Origin: Pseudomonas bijieensis
Lineage (GTDB): Bacteria; Pseudomonadota; Gammaproteobacteria; Pseudomonadales; Pseudomonadaceae
Length of the DNA: 64,000 nt
Direction: 5' to 3'
Assembly: GCF_013347965.1 (NCBI RefSeq)
Contig: NZ_CP048810.1
Span: forward strand, 682,001 to 746,000
The translations under genes were made by a program, and so were the position numbers. The first letter of the stretch is position 1; each line of letters opens with the position of its first letter. Shown here one piece after another: positions 35,894-44,346 of this stretch. Under the pieces are notes generated by a model. It made no database searches. It saw nothing but the letters and a program-made list of their open reading frames with translations, and was not told the origin of the DNA.

Positions 35894-35921
35894 TCACTGA
35901 TTAACCTCGCGGAATCAGTGA
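35894..35921. promoter_or_regulatory. Inverted repeat upstream of the XRE gene
   Basis: TCACTGATT (35894-35902) and AATCAGTGA (35913-35921) are perfect 9-base arms spaced by 10 bases. The dyad size fits an XRE operator. It lies in an A+T-rich area that may hold the XRE promoter with a long leader. Confidence 0.45.
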
Positions 35922-36333
35922 TTTTCTCTGTATTTCAACTATTTTCCTGCATGCACCCTTGAAATTTTTTTCGCGAGACGGAGTTCTATATTTGAGGACA
36001 AGAAAAAAGCGAGTGGTGTGCAGTCGCAGGTGATCTGCAAGGTTCACACACGGTTTTTCCGGTTCGGCTTTTGCTTTTGACGGTTTCTAGATTTGGTCTC
36101 TGTTGCCAGGGTTGCATCTGTATTGCCCCGCAGGGGCTGAGGGGGAGATCGCCTTCTTCGCAGCCTTTGGCTGCGCTTATGCTTTGAATACAAACAAACG
36201 CGCTGTTTTTTTAAAAAACTGAGCGGCTCCAGAGTTTCCAGCACATGGAGTCCAAACATACTCATTCATGATGCCTGATCCTCAGCTAGCCATGTACTTC
36301 GAGGTCAGGCATCGGCGCATAACCAAACCTCGA
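35922..36333. other. Non-coding region with several hairpins; possible small RNA
   Basis: This stretch has three perfect stems: GCCCC/GGGGC (36125-36137), CGCAGCC/GGCTGCG (36159-36175, REP-like) and the palindrome GTTTTTTTAAAAAAC (36205-36219). A 73-codon minus frame (36044-36265) is Arg/Lys-rich and probably not translated. The succession of stems ending in a T run on the plus strand would suit a small RNA, but no promoter is certain. Confidence 0.35.
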
Positions 36334-36651
36334 TCAGTCTTCGTACGAATCCGTATGACTCTGCTCAATCCGACCATCGCGGATCAGCTCTATGGTCATC
36401 TTGTTGCGGTCAGGCTTCATCTGGCCAGGTGAACTGGTATCCCAGGATTTTATCGCGAGAGTGACTTGGGCCAGGGTGGAGTCGGTGTATCCGTATTGGT
36501 ACTCCAGCGTCGTGACATTTCCGTCCTTTTCGCCTCCAACCATCCCGCCAGCTTCCGCTGCAGATTTGACTACCGCGAAAGACTCTTCCGCGACTGAGCG
36601 GTCAATCGCTTGCTTCAACTCATCAAACAACTGTTCTGCTGAAAGGGTCAT
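36334..36651 (-). CDS. Hypothetical protein, possible fourth gene of the ABC-3C operon
   Basis: A 105-residue soluble protein (MTLSAEQLFDELKQAIDRS, then acidic and polar strands). It begins 81 bases after the DUF3732 gene on the same strand with GGATGAATC before the ATG, so cotranscription is likely. No recognised motif, signal peptide or membrane segment. It could be an accessory or immunity-like factor; that is only a guess from position. Confidence 0.6.
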   Translation of the reverse strand: MTLSAEQLFDELKQAIDRSVAEESFAVVKSAAEAGGMVGGEKDGNVTTLEYQYGYTDSTLAQVTLAIKSWDTSSPGQMKPDRNKMTIELIRDGRIEQSHTDSYED

Positions 36652-36731
36652 GATTCATCCATTATCGATAAAAAAGGGGATTGATTGGGTAAGCCTGCCT
36701 CCCTTTATTGGCCAAGAGAGACAGGTGGTGC

Positions 36732-38696
36732 TCACTGGCCCGCTGGGCTCTTGAGCGGCCAGTCCTCAGGTACCAGTGCTGGTGGCTTGCTCCAGGGTTC
36801 TTCTACCAGCGAATTCTGGAACCAGTCGTCGCGCAGGTTGGCGTGTTCAGTCACGATAATCTGGAACCCTGGCACATCCTCAACCGCGAACTTGTAGAGC
36901 AGGTTGAAGAGCTTGCGCACCGAGTCCATGTCGGCATCCGACTGTTCAGTCGTTTCGACTGACCCATCAACGGCTTTGTAGACCTCCTCAGATGGAAAGT
37001 ACACTTGTGTGGGCTGGTCGATCATAAGGAACCGAGGCATGGGGCTCTTGCTCTCGGCGCAGTACCAGTGAAGTGCCAGGAGCGCAGACAGATGGTAGGC
37101 GAGATGGTTTTCAGCACCTCCCGTTTTGGACATCGGCACCTGTCGCTCGGGCCGGTCAAACACTACTGTGAGACGCTTCAGATCAAGTCGCGCGGGAAGA
37201 TTGCAAAACTCGGATTTGAAACGTTTGTTGTAGACGCCCATCTGGGCAGAAATGCTGTTCAGGATCGAGGCTAGGCGATCATCGACATCGATGCCTGCCA
37301 AAGCTTTCTCGAGCTCCTTGACCCGAAGTTCTTTACGCCGATGTTCAGCTTGTTGCTGCTTCAACGAGTTATCGGGAACGTACCCTTCCAAGAAGAGGCT
37401 AACGCGGCCGACCACGTATTTGGCCGCATCGCTTTGCTTCTGGGCTTGAGCCAGCAACGTATTCGCAGCGATCACAGCTGCTAACTCAGCTTCTCGTTCC
37501 GTGATGAGCTGGTTCGTGTCTCGCAGCCGTTGCGTTTCCTCTGCGAGGTAATCCTGTAGGTGAGGGCGCTGGCCCAGCACCGTCTGCATTTCTACTTCAA
37601 GGGATTTGAGCTCACTGATCAAAGCCTTGGCAATGGGTGTGTCCATACCCAGGTTTTTTTCTGCGAAAGGCCACTGCCATTCACCGGTTGCAGTGTTCTT
37701 GGGCAAGGCTTTGATAGATGCCAAGCGGTCAATTTGCTCAACAGCCTCGCGCTCGAACCCACTTGCTCTGCGCTCAAAGTTTTGCCCTGCTTCGATCTTC
37801 GACTTGATTTCGCGCCGATCCTTGCGAAGTTTCGCCAACTCCAGCTCAAGCTTCGGTGCTTTATCTTCGGCTTGAGGCTGCATCGCGGCAGGCACCCACT
37901 GGGCAGCCATGCGGAGCGCCACAAGAATCTCTTCAATCTCACCAGCATCATGATCGGCTGGCAGAATACCGACGGTTTTGGCTTCGGCCAGCAAGCCAAC
38001 GGCCATATTACGGCTGTTGCCAATCACCTGTTTAGACTGATCGAGCAGCTTTGCATGTGCTCTCAGGTCACGCTGAGCGGTTCGCAGTTTCGTTTGCAGC
38101 TCATACCGCTCGTTGGTTGAAGCACCCAGTAATATGGGCAACGTGTCCTTGATGGCTTGGGGTTGAAACGCCTCGCTCTGACGGTAAAAAAGCTGGTCTT
38201 TGCTGGTGACCAGCCCCTGCTTTTGGAAGAGGTAGTAATAAGAATGCTTGATCGACGCTTCGTAGCTCACTCGGGTGTGTTGCTCAGCCACCTCTGTGCG
38301 GTTCTCTGGGATACCGAGCTGGCGGGAAAGCAGAGAGGTGACTGCAATGTCATCGGTATTGGCGATCAATTCGGCGTATTCGGGCGGGGCAACAAATTCT
38401 CCCGTACGCGTCATTGCCATGCGGCAGCTGTCACCGCCCCTAGGAGGCGCAGGCTTGGCCACCAGCACTTGAACATCTTCGAATTGGTAGATGACCGCGA
38501 ACCAGGACACCTTGTCCCGAATCACACCTTCGGCCACGTTAAATTCAGAGCGGCCCATGCAATATTCGATGATGTCGGACAGCGCCGATTTACCAGTCGA
38601 AGAGCGTCCAGTAATCACATTGAGACCATCGATCTCGAAATTCACGTCGCGGCGTTGGCCATCATGGCTGTAGATGTGGATGGAGCTGATTTTCAT
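36732..38696 (-). CDS. ABC-3C system ATPase (DUF3732, Rad50/SMC-like)
   Basis: A 654-residue ABC ATPase. Walker A is GRSSTGKSALSDI (30-42), two long coiled-coil stretches rich in Gln, Glu, Lys and Leu fill residues about 190-490, and the C-terminal half has PMSKTGGAENHLAYHLSALL (signature region) and PRFLMIDQPTQVYF (Walker B). This is the DUF3732 family, the ATPase of three-component ABC (ABC-3C) conflict systems. ATG 38696 overlaps the middle-component stop by 4 bases; the longer frame to 38783 is rejected. Expected role: nucleic-acid sensing that activates the effector. Confidence 0.85.
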   Translation of the reverse strand: MKISSIHIYSHDGQRRDVNFEIDGLNVITGRSSTGKSALSDIIEYCMGRSEFNVAEGVIRDKVSWFAVIYQFEDVQVLVAKPAPPRGGDSCRMAMTRTGEFVAPPEYAELIANTDDIAVTSLLSRQLGIPENRTEVAEQHTRVSYEASIKHSYYYLFQKQGLVTSKDQLFYRQSEAFQPQAIKDTLPILLGASTNERYELQTKLRTAQRDLRAHAKLLDQSKQVIGNSRNMAVGLLAEAKTVGILPADHDAGEIEEILVALRMAAQWVPAAMQPQAEDKAPKLELELAKLRKDRREIKSKIEAGQNFERRASGFEREAVEQIDRLASIKALPKNTATGEWQWPFAEKNLGMDTPIAKALISELKSLEVEMQTVLGQRPHLQDYLAEETQRLRDTNQLITEREAELAAVIAANTLLAQAQKQSDAAKYVVGRVSLFLEGYVPDNSLKQQQAEHRRKELRVKELEKALAGIDVDDRLASILNSISAQMGVYNKRFKSEFCNLPARLDLKRLTVVFDRPERQVPMSKTGGAENHLAYHLSALLALHWYCAESKSPMPRFLMIDQPTQVYFPSEEVYKAVDGSVETTEQSDADMDSVRKLFNLLYKFAVEDVPGFQIIVTEHANLRDDWFQNSLVEEPWSKPPALVPEDWPLKSPAGQ

Positions 38697-39181
38697 GGTC
38701 GGATTCCAAATGCCGTGTAGACCGTTACTCTGTCCGCGATTCGGGCAAACTCTTTGCCGAGCAAAATGGCCGTCTGCTGACATTCCATCGATTCTTTTGT
38801 GCCGTCGACGGTTGCCTTAAGCCGGCGGGCCTTGGGCAGCAGACGTCCCTCGGCAGTGACTTCAAAACAGTCCGATTGGTGCGCAACTCCAAAGGCCTCG
38901 AATCCGTAGGGCATCATCTCTGTGACGCGCTCTGGGAAACCAATTAGCAATTGCGGGTGTACCGAGACAGCCTTGAGCAAGTAGCTTCTGGCGTATTCAA
39001 GAATTACCGTTCGCGATTCTTCATGAAGCGCCAGTGGCAGTATCAGAAGTGACAGTGAAAACGGCATGCCCCGTGGATCTATCGTCGTGTACGCCTTGAT
39101 CGAGCGCATCAGAACCACTGCGCAGAAAGCCGGGTTGAAAAGATTTTTGGTTTCAAACGGACGCTGATCCCATCGGTTCAT
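38693..39181 (-). CDS. ABC-3C middle component (DUF6521-like)
   Basis: A 162-residue protein starting MNRWDQRPFETKNLFNPAFCA, the N-terminal pattern of the three-component ABC system middle component. Its ATG overlaps the upstream gene and its stop overlaps the ATPase gene, each by 4 bases (ATGA), so stoichiometric translation is likely. The middle component is thought to bridge effector and ATPase. No catalytic motif is visible. Confidence 0.8.
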   Translation of the reverse strand: MNRWDQRPFETKNLFNPAFCAVVLMRSIKAYTTIDPRGMPFSLSLLILPLALHEESRTVILEYARSYLLKAVSVHPQLLIGFPERVTEMMPYGFEAFGVAHQSDCFEVTAEGRLLPKARRLKATVDGTKESMECQQTAILLGKEFARIADRVTVYTAFGIRP

Positions 39182-40440
39182 TCCGATTCTCCTGAGCCGT
39201 CAGTAAGGCGATCCAAGAGTTGTGGATGCCAGTACACGGGAGGTGTCGGGCGTTTATTGGCGAGGATCTGGTAGCTGCCTCGCACCACGTAAGGGGCCGT
39301 AACACGGGCTCGAATCTTAAGGTGTTCCAGTTTTTGAGCATCGACCTCTGCCCAGGTGTATAGCTTCTTCCCAGCAGCCACGAAACCGGACTCAGAACGG
39401 TCTTCTTCAACCACTTCCAATGCGTCATCAAAGATGATGTCCCGGTGTCGCTTCCACTCCCTGGTTAGCCGCTCCTCGTAGGCTTCGATTTCTCCGGCTC
39501 CTGTTAAGCGCTGGCGTGCCCAAACCGATCGCTGTTCGAAAGCCTGGTAGTAATCGAGTATTGCGCTCCTAATCCGGCCTTGACTGAGCTGCAGGTGCCG
39601 TAGCTGGACGACAAACAGGCGGTTATCGGCTGCCACTTCAATTGGCGCTTCGGGCTCAGCGTCTTCAAATGTGATGGGCAGGTTATCGGCGCGATACTCC
39701 TCGCTGAACGCATGGAGCTTCTCTGATACGTCAGAACCGCAGATCGGATCAAAGTCAGAGTCACACAGCATTTGGATGACCAAGTCGTTCCACCAACCCT
39801 CTAGGCGCTCAAAAACCGCGTCTCGATGTTCAAGACGAATTGCGCGCATTTTTTGGTCTTTGATAAGCGCCGGAAGGTCTTGAATCCTCGGAATGTCGTC
39901 GACGATGGTGATCCTGGAGACAAAGTCTTCTTTCTCGGCGTCGGACAGGCTCGAGAACAGCACCTTCACATTCCCAAGTGCCTTGGATTCACTGGTGTGC
40001 AGCGTGGCATCCGTCACTTCCCATACGCTGGGTAGAGCGTTGGTCGTATCGGCGCCATGGAGAAAAAATTCCAGGAAGGATCCGGGTGCCACGGTTGAGG
40101 TGGTGAACAGAAAAAACTGGAAGTTCGACTCGATACGCCCATTGGCGTTATATCGAGTAAGCCAGATATTGACGGACTTCCAGAAATCGATGGACAGGTC
40201 ATTCAGCCGGTCACCCACTGCCTTGTGTTTCAGGGATGCTAGGGTTTTTATGCCTGAGGCATCCTCGAAATCCAAGTCATCTTCTTTTTCGATGAGAATC
40301 GCAGTGTCTTCTGGGAGATCCAGCGCTTGGAACAACGCAAAACGGGGCTGAAAAATATAGCCCAAGCCTTGTTCTCGAGCACTGTAGCGGTCAGCAGCAG
40401 CCTTCTGGCCTTGCTGAGAGTCAGGTATCGCAGAACTCAT
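39178..40440 (-). CDS. ABC-3C system N-terminal component, putative effector
   Basis: A 420-residue protein and the first gene of the ABC-3C operon. The segment GYIFQPRFALFQALDLPED followed by IEKEDDLDFED resembles the effector component of these systems, where an acidic DxxFE-type stretch and a lysine (LKHKAVGD) suggest a restriction-endonuclease-like fold; this catalytic assignment is tentative. ATG 40440 overlaps the stop of a short upstream frame by 4 bases; an ATG at 40452 would add four residues. The middle component follows with a 4-base overlap. Confidence 0.7.
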   Translation of the reverse strand: MSSAIPDSQQGQKAAADRYSAREQGLGYIFQPRFALFQALDLPEDTAILIEKEDDLDFEDASGIKTLASLKHKAVGDRLNDLSIDFWKSVNIWLTRYNANGRIESNFQFFLFTTSTVAPGSFLEFFLHGADTTNALPSVWEVTDATLHTSESKALGNVKVLFSSLSDAEKEDFVSRITIVDDIPRIQDLPALIKDQKMRAIRLEHRDAVFERLEGWWNDLVIQMLCDSDFDPICGSDVSEKLHAFSEEYRADNLPITFEDAEPEAPIEVAADNRLFVVQLRHLQLSQGRIRSAILDYYQAFEQRSVWARQRLTGAGEIEAYEERLTREWKRHRDIIFDDALEVVEEDRSESGFVAAGKKLYTWAEVDAQKLEHLKIRARVTAPYVVRGSYQILANKRPTPPVYWHPQLLDRLTDGSGESE

Positions 40441-40628
40441 GATGCGGCCCATGGTTGGTGAGCAGTAATGGGAAGGAGAGGGTGGAGCAGCGTCCGTCCC
40501 TCCATGCGGGTTACCGTGAACCCCAGAAGCTCAGGAAAGTGCGCTGGAAAGTCCGCCAGCATAGACCGACGTGCTGACGAGTCATTGCTCAGCCGTTTCG
40601 AATCGAATGGTGTGTAGAGACATGCCAT
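40437..40628 (-). CDS. Possible small coupled ORF upstream of ABC-3C
   Basis: A 63-residue frame (MACLYTPFDSKRLSNDSSAR, ending PITAHQPWAAS) whose stop overlaps the ABC-3C start at 40440 as ATGA. The overlap suggests translational coupling, but there is no clear ribosome site and the protein is unknown. It could be a leader ORF or chance. Longer versions of the same frame reach 40874. Confidence 0.3.
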   Translation of the reverse strand: MACLYTPFDSKRLSNDSSARRSMLADFPAHFPELLGFTVTRMEGRTLLHPLLPITAHQPWAAS

Positions 40629-40987
40629 CAGTGAAAGGTGCTGACGGGGAGCTTGGTGGCGCTGAGCGTCGTAACTGCCGAGGTGACGGCAAGTGATGCC
40701 AGGCAAACTCTGAGGTAGGTAGATTCGCGGGCACTGGACTACGGTACGCGAGGTGAGTGCCCCCCGTGCTCCGCCGCTGTTTCTTCCTGAAACTGTCATT
40801 CCCATGCCCAGATCGTTCGTGATCGTCGAAGTTTTTAGCTGGGCTATTCTGATCTGCATGATGGCAAATGGCAATTATTGCCTTGACCGCGGAATGAGAC
40901 ACTCGTAATCAACAGCCATGGATAGCGGATATGATCACGCTCCGAGCATGTGAGCCGCTCTAAATCGGCCCCTCATGAGGATTAGCT
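40629..40987. other. Divergent promoter region between ABC-3C and DUF4209 genes
   Basis: About 360 bases that must hold the promoters of both divergent operons. No repeat, RNA gene or convincing frame was recognised. GAGGA lies just before the GTG start at 40988. Confidence 0.4.
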
Positions 40988-42868
40988 GTGTCGCTAGAGT
41001 TCTATCGTTATCCTGAAAGCACGCCACTGACCCCAGAGGCACTACACGCCATAGACCTCCCCACCGCACTCGAGGGTGTGGCAGCACGTTACGAGGACAT
41101 ATGGCGTGCATTAGCTGACGCCGCGAGAGCAAAGTTGGCCAGCGAGGAGTTCGCCCAGGCCCGGGTACTTTGGCTCCTGTCTGACCTCTGCTCCATGATG
41201 CTAAACCCCTCGAATCCGAATGAGCCCCTCAGCCCCTTCGCGATATTGGAGGACAAGCGGTCACTGGACATTGCCGATGTAACGGCCGATGAGCTCGATT
41301 TCCTCGAAGCTGTGACCGATGAGCTCAGTACCGGCCTCGTGAAGGCACGCGTTGCAGAAGTCCTCTGGATCACCCCGGGACGGCGTCACATCAAGCATGC
41401 CCAGGCGGCGCTAGCGGGATATCAGACCGTGCCGCTGGATGACGACACTTGGTGGCGCGGCGGCGAAGATTGCTGGGGTCGTGCACTAATGCTGGCGCCA
41501 AGGCTGGGGAAGGCCGGCAAGGAAATCGCAGAACAACTGTCGAATCGTTTGTTCGAGGCACTCGACCGAGAATTTGATACCCCGTCCCCCATGCTGGCGC
41601 CAATCGCTACCTTGATACTTGAGCATCGCGTGGTGCACAGCCAAGCAGCAGATCTGCCGTCAAGGTTGGAAAAAGTCGGCCGGGATTCAGAGCGCAGTGG
41701 TCATATCCTAAGGGCTCGACGGTGCTATGAGTTGAGCATGGACGCGTACCGCGCAGCTAAAGACCCTGTTTCATCGGCACGCATGACAGCAGCCCTTGCC
41801 AATACGTGGGTGGCAGAAGCGGAGGTGATTGGTGATGGAGAGGGCGCGCAGCCGCTGATCGCCCTGAACAACCTCGAGAAGGCATTACAGATCTACAGAA
41901 AGGTACCGCAGAGATTCAGGGATCAGCTTGGCATCACCGAACTCTTGTTCCGCTTGCCTCAACGCATCGCAGATGCAGGCAATCGTTCGGTGGGGATGAT
42001 GCGCGTGATCTCGACGCCACCTACAGATATCTCAGGCTTTGTCAATGATGCGTTGGAGAAGGTTTCGGGCAAGTCCCCGGTTGAAGCACTCCGTGCATTG
42101 GCCACGCTGTATCCATTTGCTAAGAAGGAGGACGCTCGGCAAGCAGCCTTGAACACGCTACGCGTAGGGTTGATCGGCGCGCTCACTGGAGCGACATACC
42201 TCGACAAGGGTGGCCGTGTGATCGCCAAGACCAAACCATTGTCATTAGGCGCTGAGACCTCGCAGGATAACGAGGAGCGCATTTGGGCAGAAATGGTCAA
42301 AAACCACGCGTTCACACGCAACCTAACCGTGCAAGGCGGCGTGATTCCAGCACTGGGCGTTATGCAGCGGGAACACTGCTACAAAGAGCAGGATCTGGTT
42401 GAACTTGCCAAGGCGTCGGCCTTGGTACCGCCTGATCGGGCGCTCATGGTCGGCAAGGGGCTGTATTGGGGAATGGCGGGTGATTTCGGCATGGCGGTGC
42501 ACTTCCTGATCCCGCAGTTAGAGAATATCGTCCGGTTCCACATGAAAGGAGCGGAGCTGAAAACCTCCAACACTGACTTGGAAGGTATCGAGAACGAGAA
42601 CGGCCTGAGCACGCTTCTAGACGTCGATGGCGTCGACGCAGTCTTCGGTGGCGACATCGTGTTCGAGATGAAAGCTTTGTTCTGCAGCGCGTTCGGGCCG
42701 AACCTGCGAAACACGTTCGCTCATGGCCTGATGGACGATGACGATTTTTATTCGGCGGACGCCGTTTACGCTTGGTGGTTCATGTTGAGATGGGTAGCCA
42801 TGGTGTACTGGGCCCAGCCAGCTGTAAGCCATCAAGCCGCTGCCGAGGAGCAGCAAGCTTCGGTATAG
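40988..42868 (+). CDS. DUF4209-type protein with C-terminal HEPN-like motif
   Basis: A 626-residue, mainly helical protein. Near the C-terminus RNTFAHGLMDDDDFYSADA (574 onward) fits the DUF4209 signature RNxxAHG and the HEPN ribonuclease pattern RxxxxH (R574, H579). The middle part has TPR-like helices (ARRCYELSMDAYRAAKDP, ALNNLEKALQIYRK). The start is GTG with AGGA 9 bases upstream. No signal peptide. Proteins of this type occur on defence islands; an RNA-cleaving role is inferred from the motif only. The next gene lies 213 bases downstream on the same strand. Confidence 0.7.
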   Translation: MSLEFYRYPESTPLTPEALHAIDLPTALEGVAARYEDIWRALADAARAKLASEEFAQARVLWLLSDLCSMMLNPSNPNEPLSPFAILEDKRSLDIADVTADELDFLEAVTDELSTGLVKARVAEVLWITPGRRHIKHAQAALAGYQTVPLDDDTWWRGGEDCWGRALMLAPRLGKAGKEIAEQLSNRLFEALDREFDTPSPMLAPIATLILEHRVVHSQAADLPSRLEKVGRDSERSGHILRARRCYELSMDAYRAAKDPVSSARMTAALANTWVAEAEVIGDGEGAQPLIALNNLEKALQIYRKVPQRFRDQLGITELLFRLPQRIADAGNRSVGMMRVISTPPTDISGFVNDALEKVSGKSPVEALRALATLYPFAKKEDARQAALNTLRVGLIGALTGATYLDKGGRVIAKTKPLSLGAETSQDNEERIWAEMVKNHAFTRNLTVQGGVIPALGVMQREHCYKEQDLVELAKASALVPPDRALMVGKGLYWGMAGDFGMAVHFLIPQLENIVRFHMKGAELKTSNTDLEGIENENGLSTLLDVDGVDAVFGGDIVFEMKALFCSAFGPNLRNTFAHGLMDDDDFYSADAVYAWWFMLRWVAMVYWAQPAVSHQAAAEEQQASV

Positions 42869-43081
42869 GGTGACCGAGCAGCGGCTGGCGAGCCGGAATA
42901 GCCGCCGCGTAATCTGCCAACCTACAACGAGGGTTTTGTCAGCAACGAGGCCCAACCCTCGATTCACGCCACCTCTCAGATGACACCCTGTTCGACCAAG
43001 GTCTTAGCTAACGGCTCTATCTCAAGCCTTGGCGCTCCACACACGGCGAGTTAGTCTCATGCTTTTACGTTGAGACTGCCG

Positions 43082-43873
43082 ATGCGAACGAAGCGAAGGA
43101 TTACCCGAGCCTACTGCGTGGAACTGGGTGAAGAATTAAACATTGGTGGTGCACATCAAGCCTATTTCAACCAAACGCCGCCACGTATTCGTTTTCAGTT
43201 CCAGTGCTCATCGCCGGAGTGCAGAACTCTCCAGGTGGTGCCCAAAATCACAGCAGTCAATTACTACATCCACCCGACCGACAAAACGCGTGTCAAATCT
43301 CCGCATTACAAGGATAACGAGCATTATGCGCATCATGCAGAGTGCGAGTGGGTGCTGCCTGATGAGGACGAAAGTAGCGATGCATCATTACCTGGAGAAA
43401 CGGAGCAGCAGACCCGCACACGTCTAGCTAAACGACAACTCACCTCGGTCATCGACATCTTTGTTCCCCCGACGCAACCTGAACAACCCGTAGTGCGTCC
43501 ACCTCGGGCCGTGCTAGGCGACGAGGACGAGGCGGGAGCCAATCGTCGACGGGGCGGTGCTGGCACGGAGGGTACCCGAACCGATCGGAAGCATCGTAGC
43601 GGTGATCTGCGAGAGCTCGTGGATTACTACCACGACACACGCGAGGCCCTCAAAGAACTTTTCCCCGAGGTAACCATCAACGTCACAGGGCGTGGCGAGA
43701 TACCGCTACGCTCGTACTTCAAGAAGGTGGCTTGGGCCAGGCCCGATACTGCAGGGTACGTCTACAGCGGCGGCGGACGAATTGAGCGGCGGGAAGGGGC
43801 TGGCTTCGTATTCAGGTTCTTTGACAAGGTCGCAGATAAGGACGCCTTTCTCCAGGTCTCTGATGAAGCATGA
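43082..43873 (+). CDS. Unknown protein with Cys/His cluster
   Basis: A 263-residue protein. The N-terminal 100 residues contain CSSPEC and later HHAEC, spaced like a zinc site (residues about 43-48 and 90-94). A charged, proline-rich linker (PPTQPEQPVVRPPR, EDEAGANRRRGG) follows, then a folded C-terminal part (ELVDYYHDTREALKELFP). The frame is open to a TTG at 43070. Its stop overlaps the next small gene by 4 bases. Possibly a nucleic-acid-binding protein; no family is recognised. Confidence 0.6.
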   Translation: MRTKRRITRAYCVELGEELNIGGAHQAYFNQTPPRIRFQFQCSSPECRTLQVVPKITAVNYYIHPTDKTRVKSPHYKDNEHYAHHAECEWVLPDEDESSDASLPGETEQQTRTRLAKRQLTSVIDIFVPPTQPEQPVVRPPRAVLGDEDEAGANRRRGGAGTEGTRTDRKHRSGDLRELVDYYHDTREALKELFPEVTINVTGRGEIPLRSYFKKVAWARPDTAGYVYSGGGRIERREGAGFVFRFFDKVADKDAFLQVSDEA

Positions 43874-44049
43874 CTCAACACCGATCAAGGCGCTATGTGA
43901 ATGAGCTCCTCGAGCAGGCCCGGCTGGTGAGGTACCTCACGTTCTACTTCCTAGGCACCTTTACCCATCACGAGGCCGGCGACGCCATGGTTGCTCAGGT
44001 CAACGACCTTCGTTGCCTGGCAATTGACCTGGGGCCATTGAAAAGCTGA
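43870..44049 (+). CDS. Small protein coupled to the Cys/His gene
   Basis: A 59-residue frame whose ATG overlaps the preceding stop as ATGA. The sequence (MTQHRSRRYVNELLEQARLV, then TFYFLGTFTHHEAGD) starts with a basic amphipathic helix. Coupled arrangement supports a real gene, for example a small partner or antitoxin, although frameshift of a longer protein cannot be excluded. Confidence 0.5.
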   Translation: MTQHRSRRYVNELLEQARLVRYLTFYFLGTFTHHEAGDAMVAQVNDLRCLAIDLGPLKS

Positions 44050-44346
44050 TTAGTAGACGAGGCATGGCGACGCTAGGGATCGCTCCATTTTGAGTTGATG
44101 CCCTCGACCGGGAGGCTGCTTCGTTGCTGATGGAAGCCATCAAGCGGGGCTGCACTGATACTTGCTAAGGCTACATGCCCACAGGCGGATGCTGAATGAC
44201 CATGCTCCGGTAGGAGCCGGCCAAATCGTCTAGCCCCAATAGACTTTTCATGGCATATAGCTAACGCATCCAGGGAGGGATGGTGTCGGCCAGGTTGACG
44301 CTCTGCAACCCTCTCCCTGCCACTGAACAAGGATGGGGGCAGCGCT

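Noticed and set aside
36044..36265. 73-residue minus-strand gene
   Set aside because: Extremely Arg/Lys-rich, no ribosome site, covers hairpins; more likely non-coding.
40437..40874. 145-residue version of the short ORF upstream of ABC-3C
   Set aside because: The first 80 residues show no coding character or ribosome site; only the last 63 residues are kept as a weak candidate.
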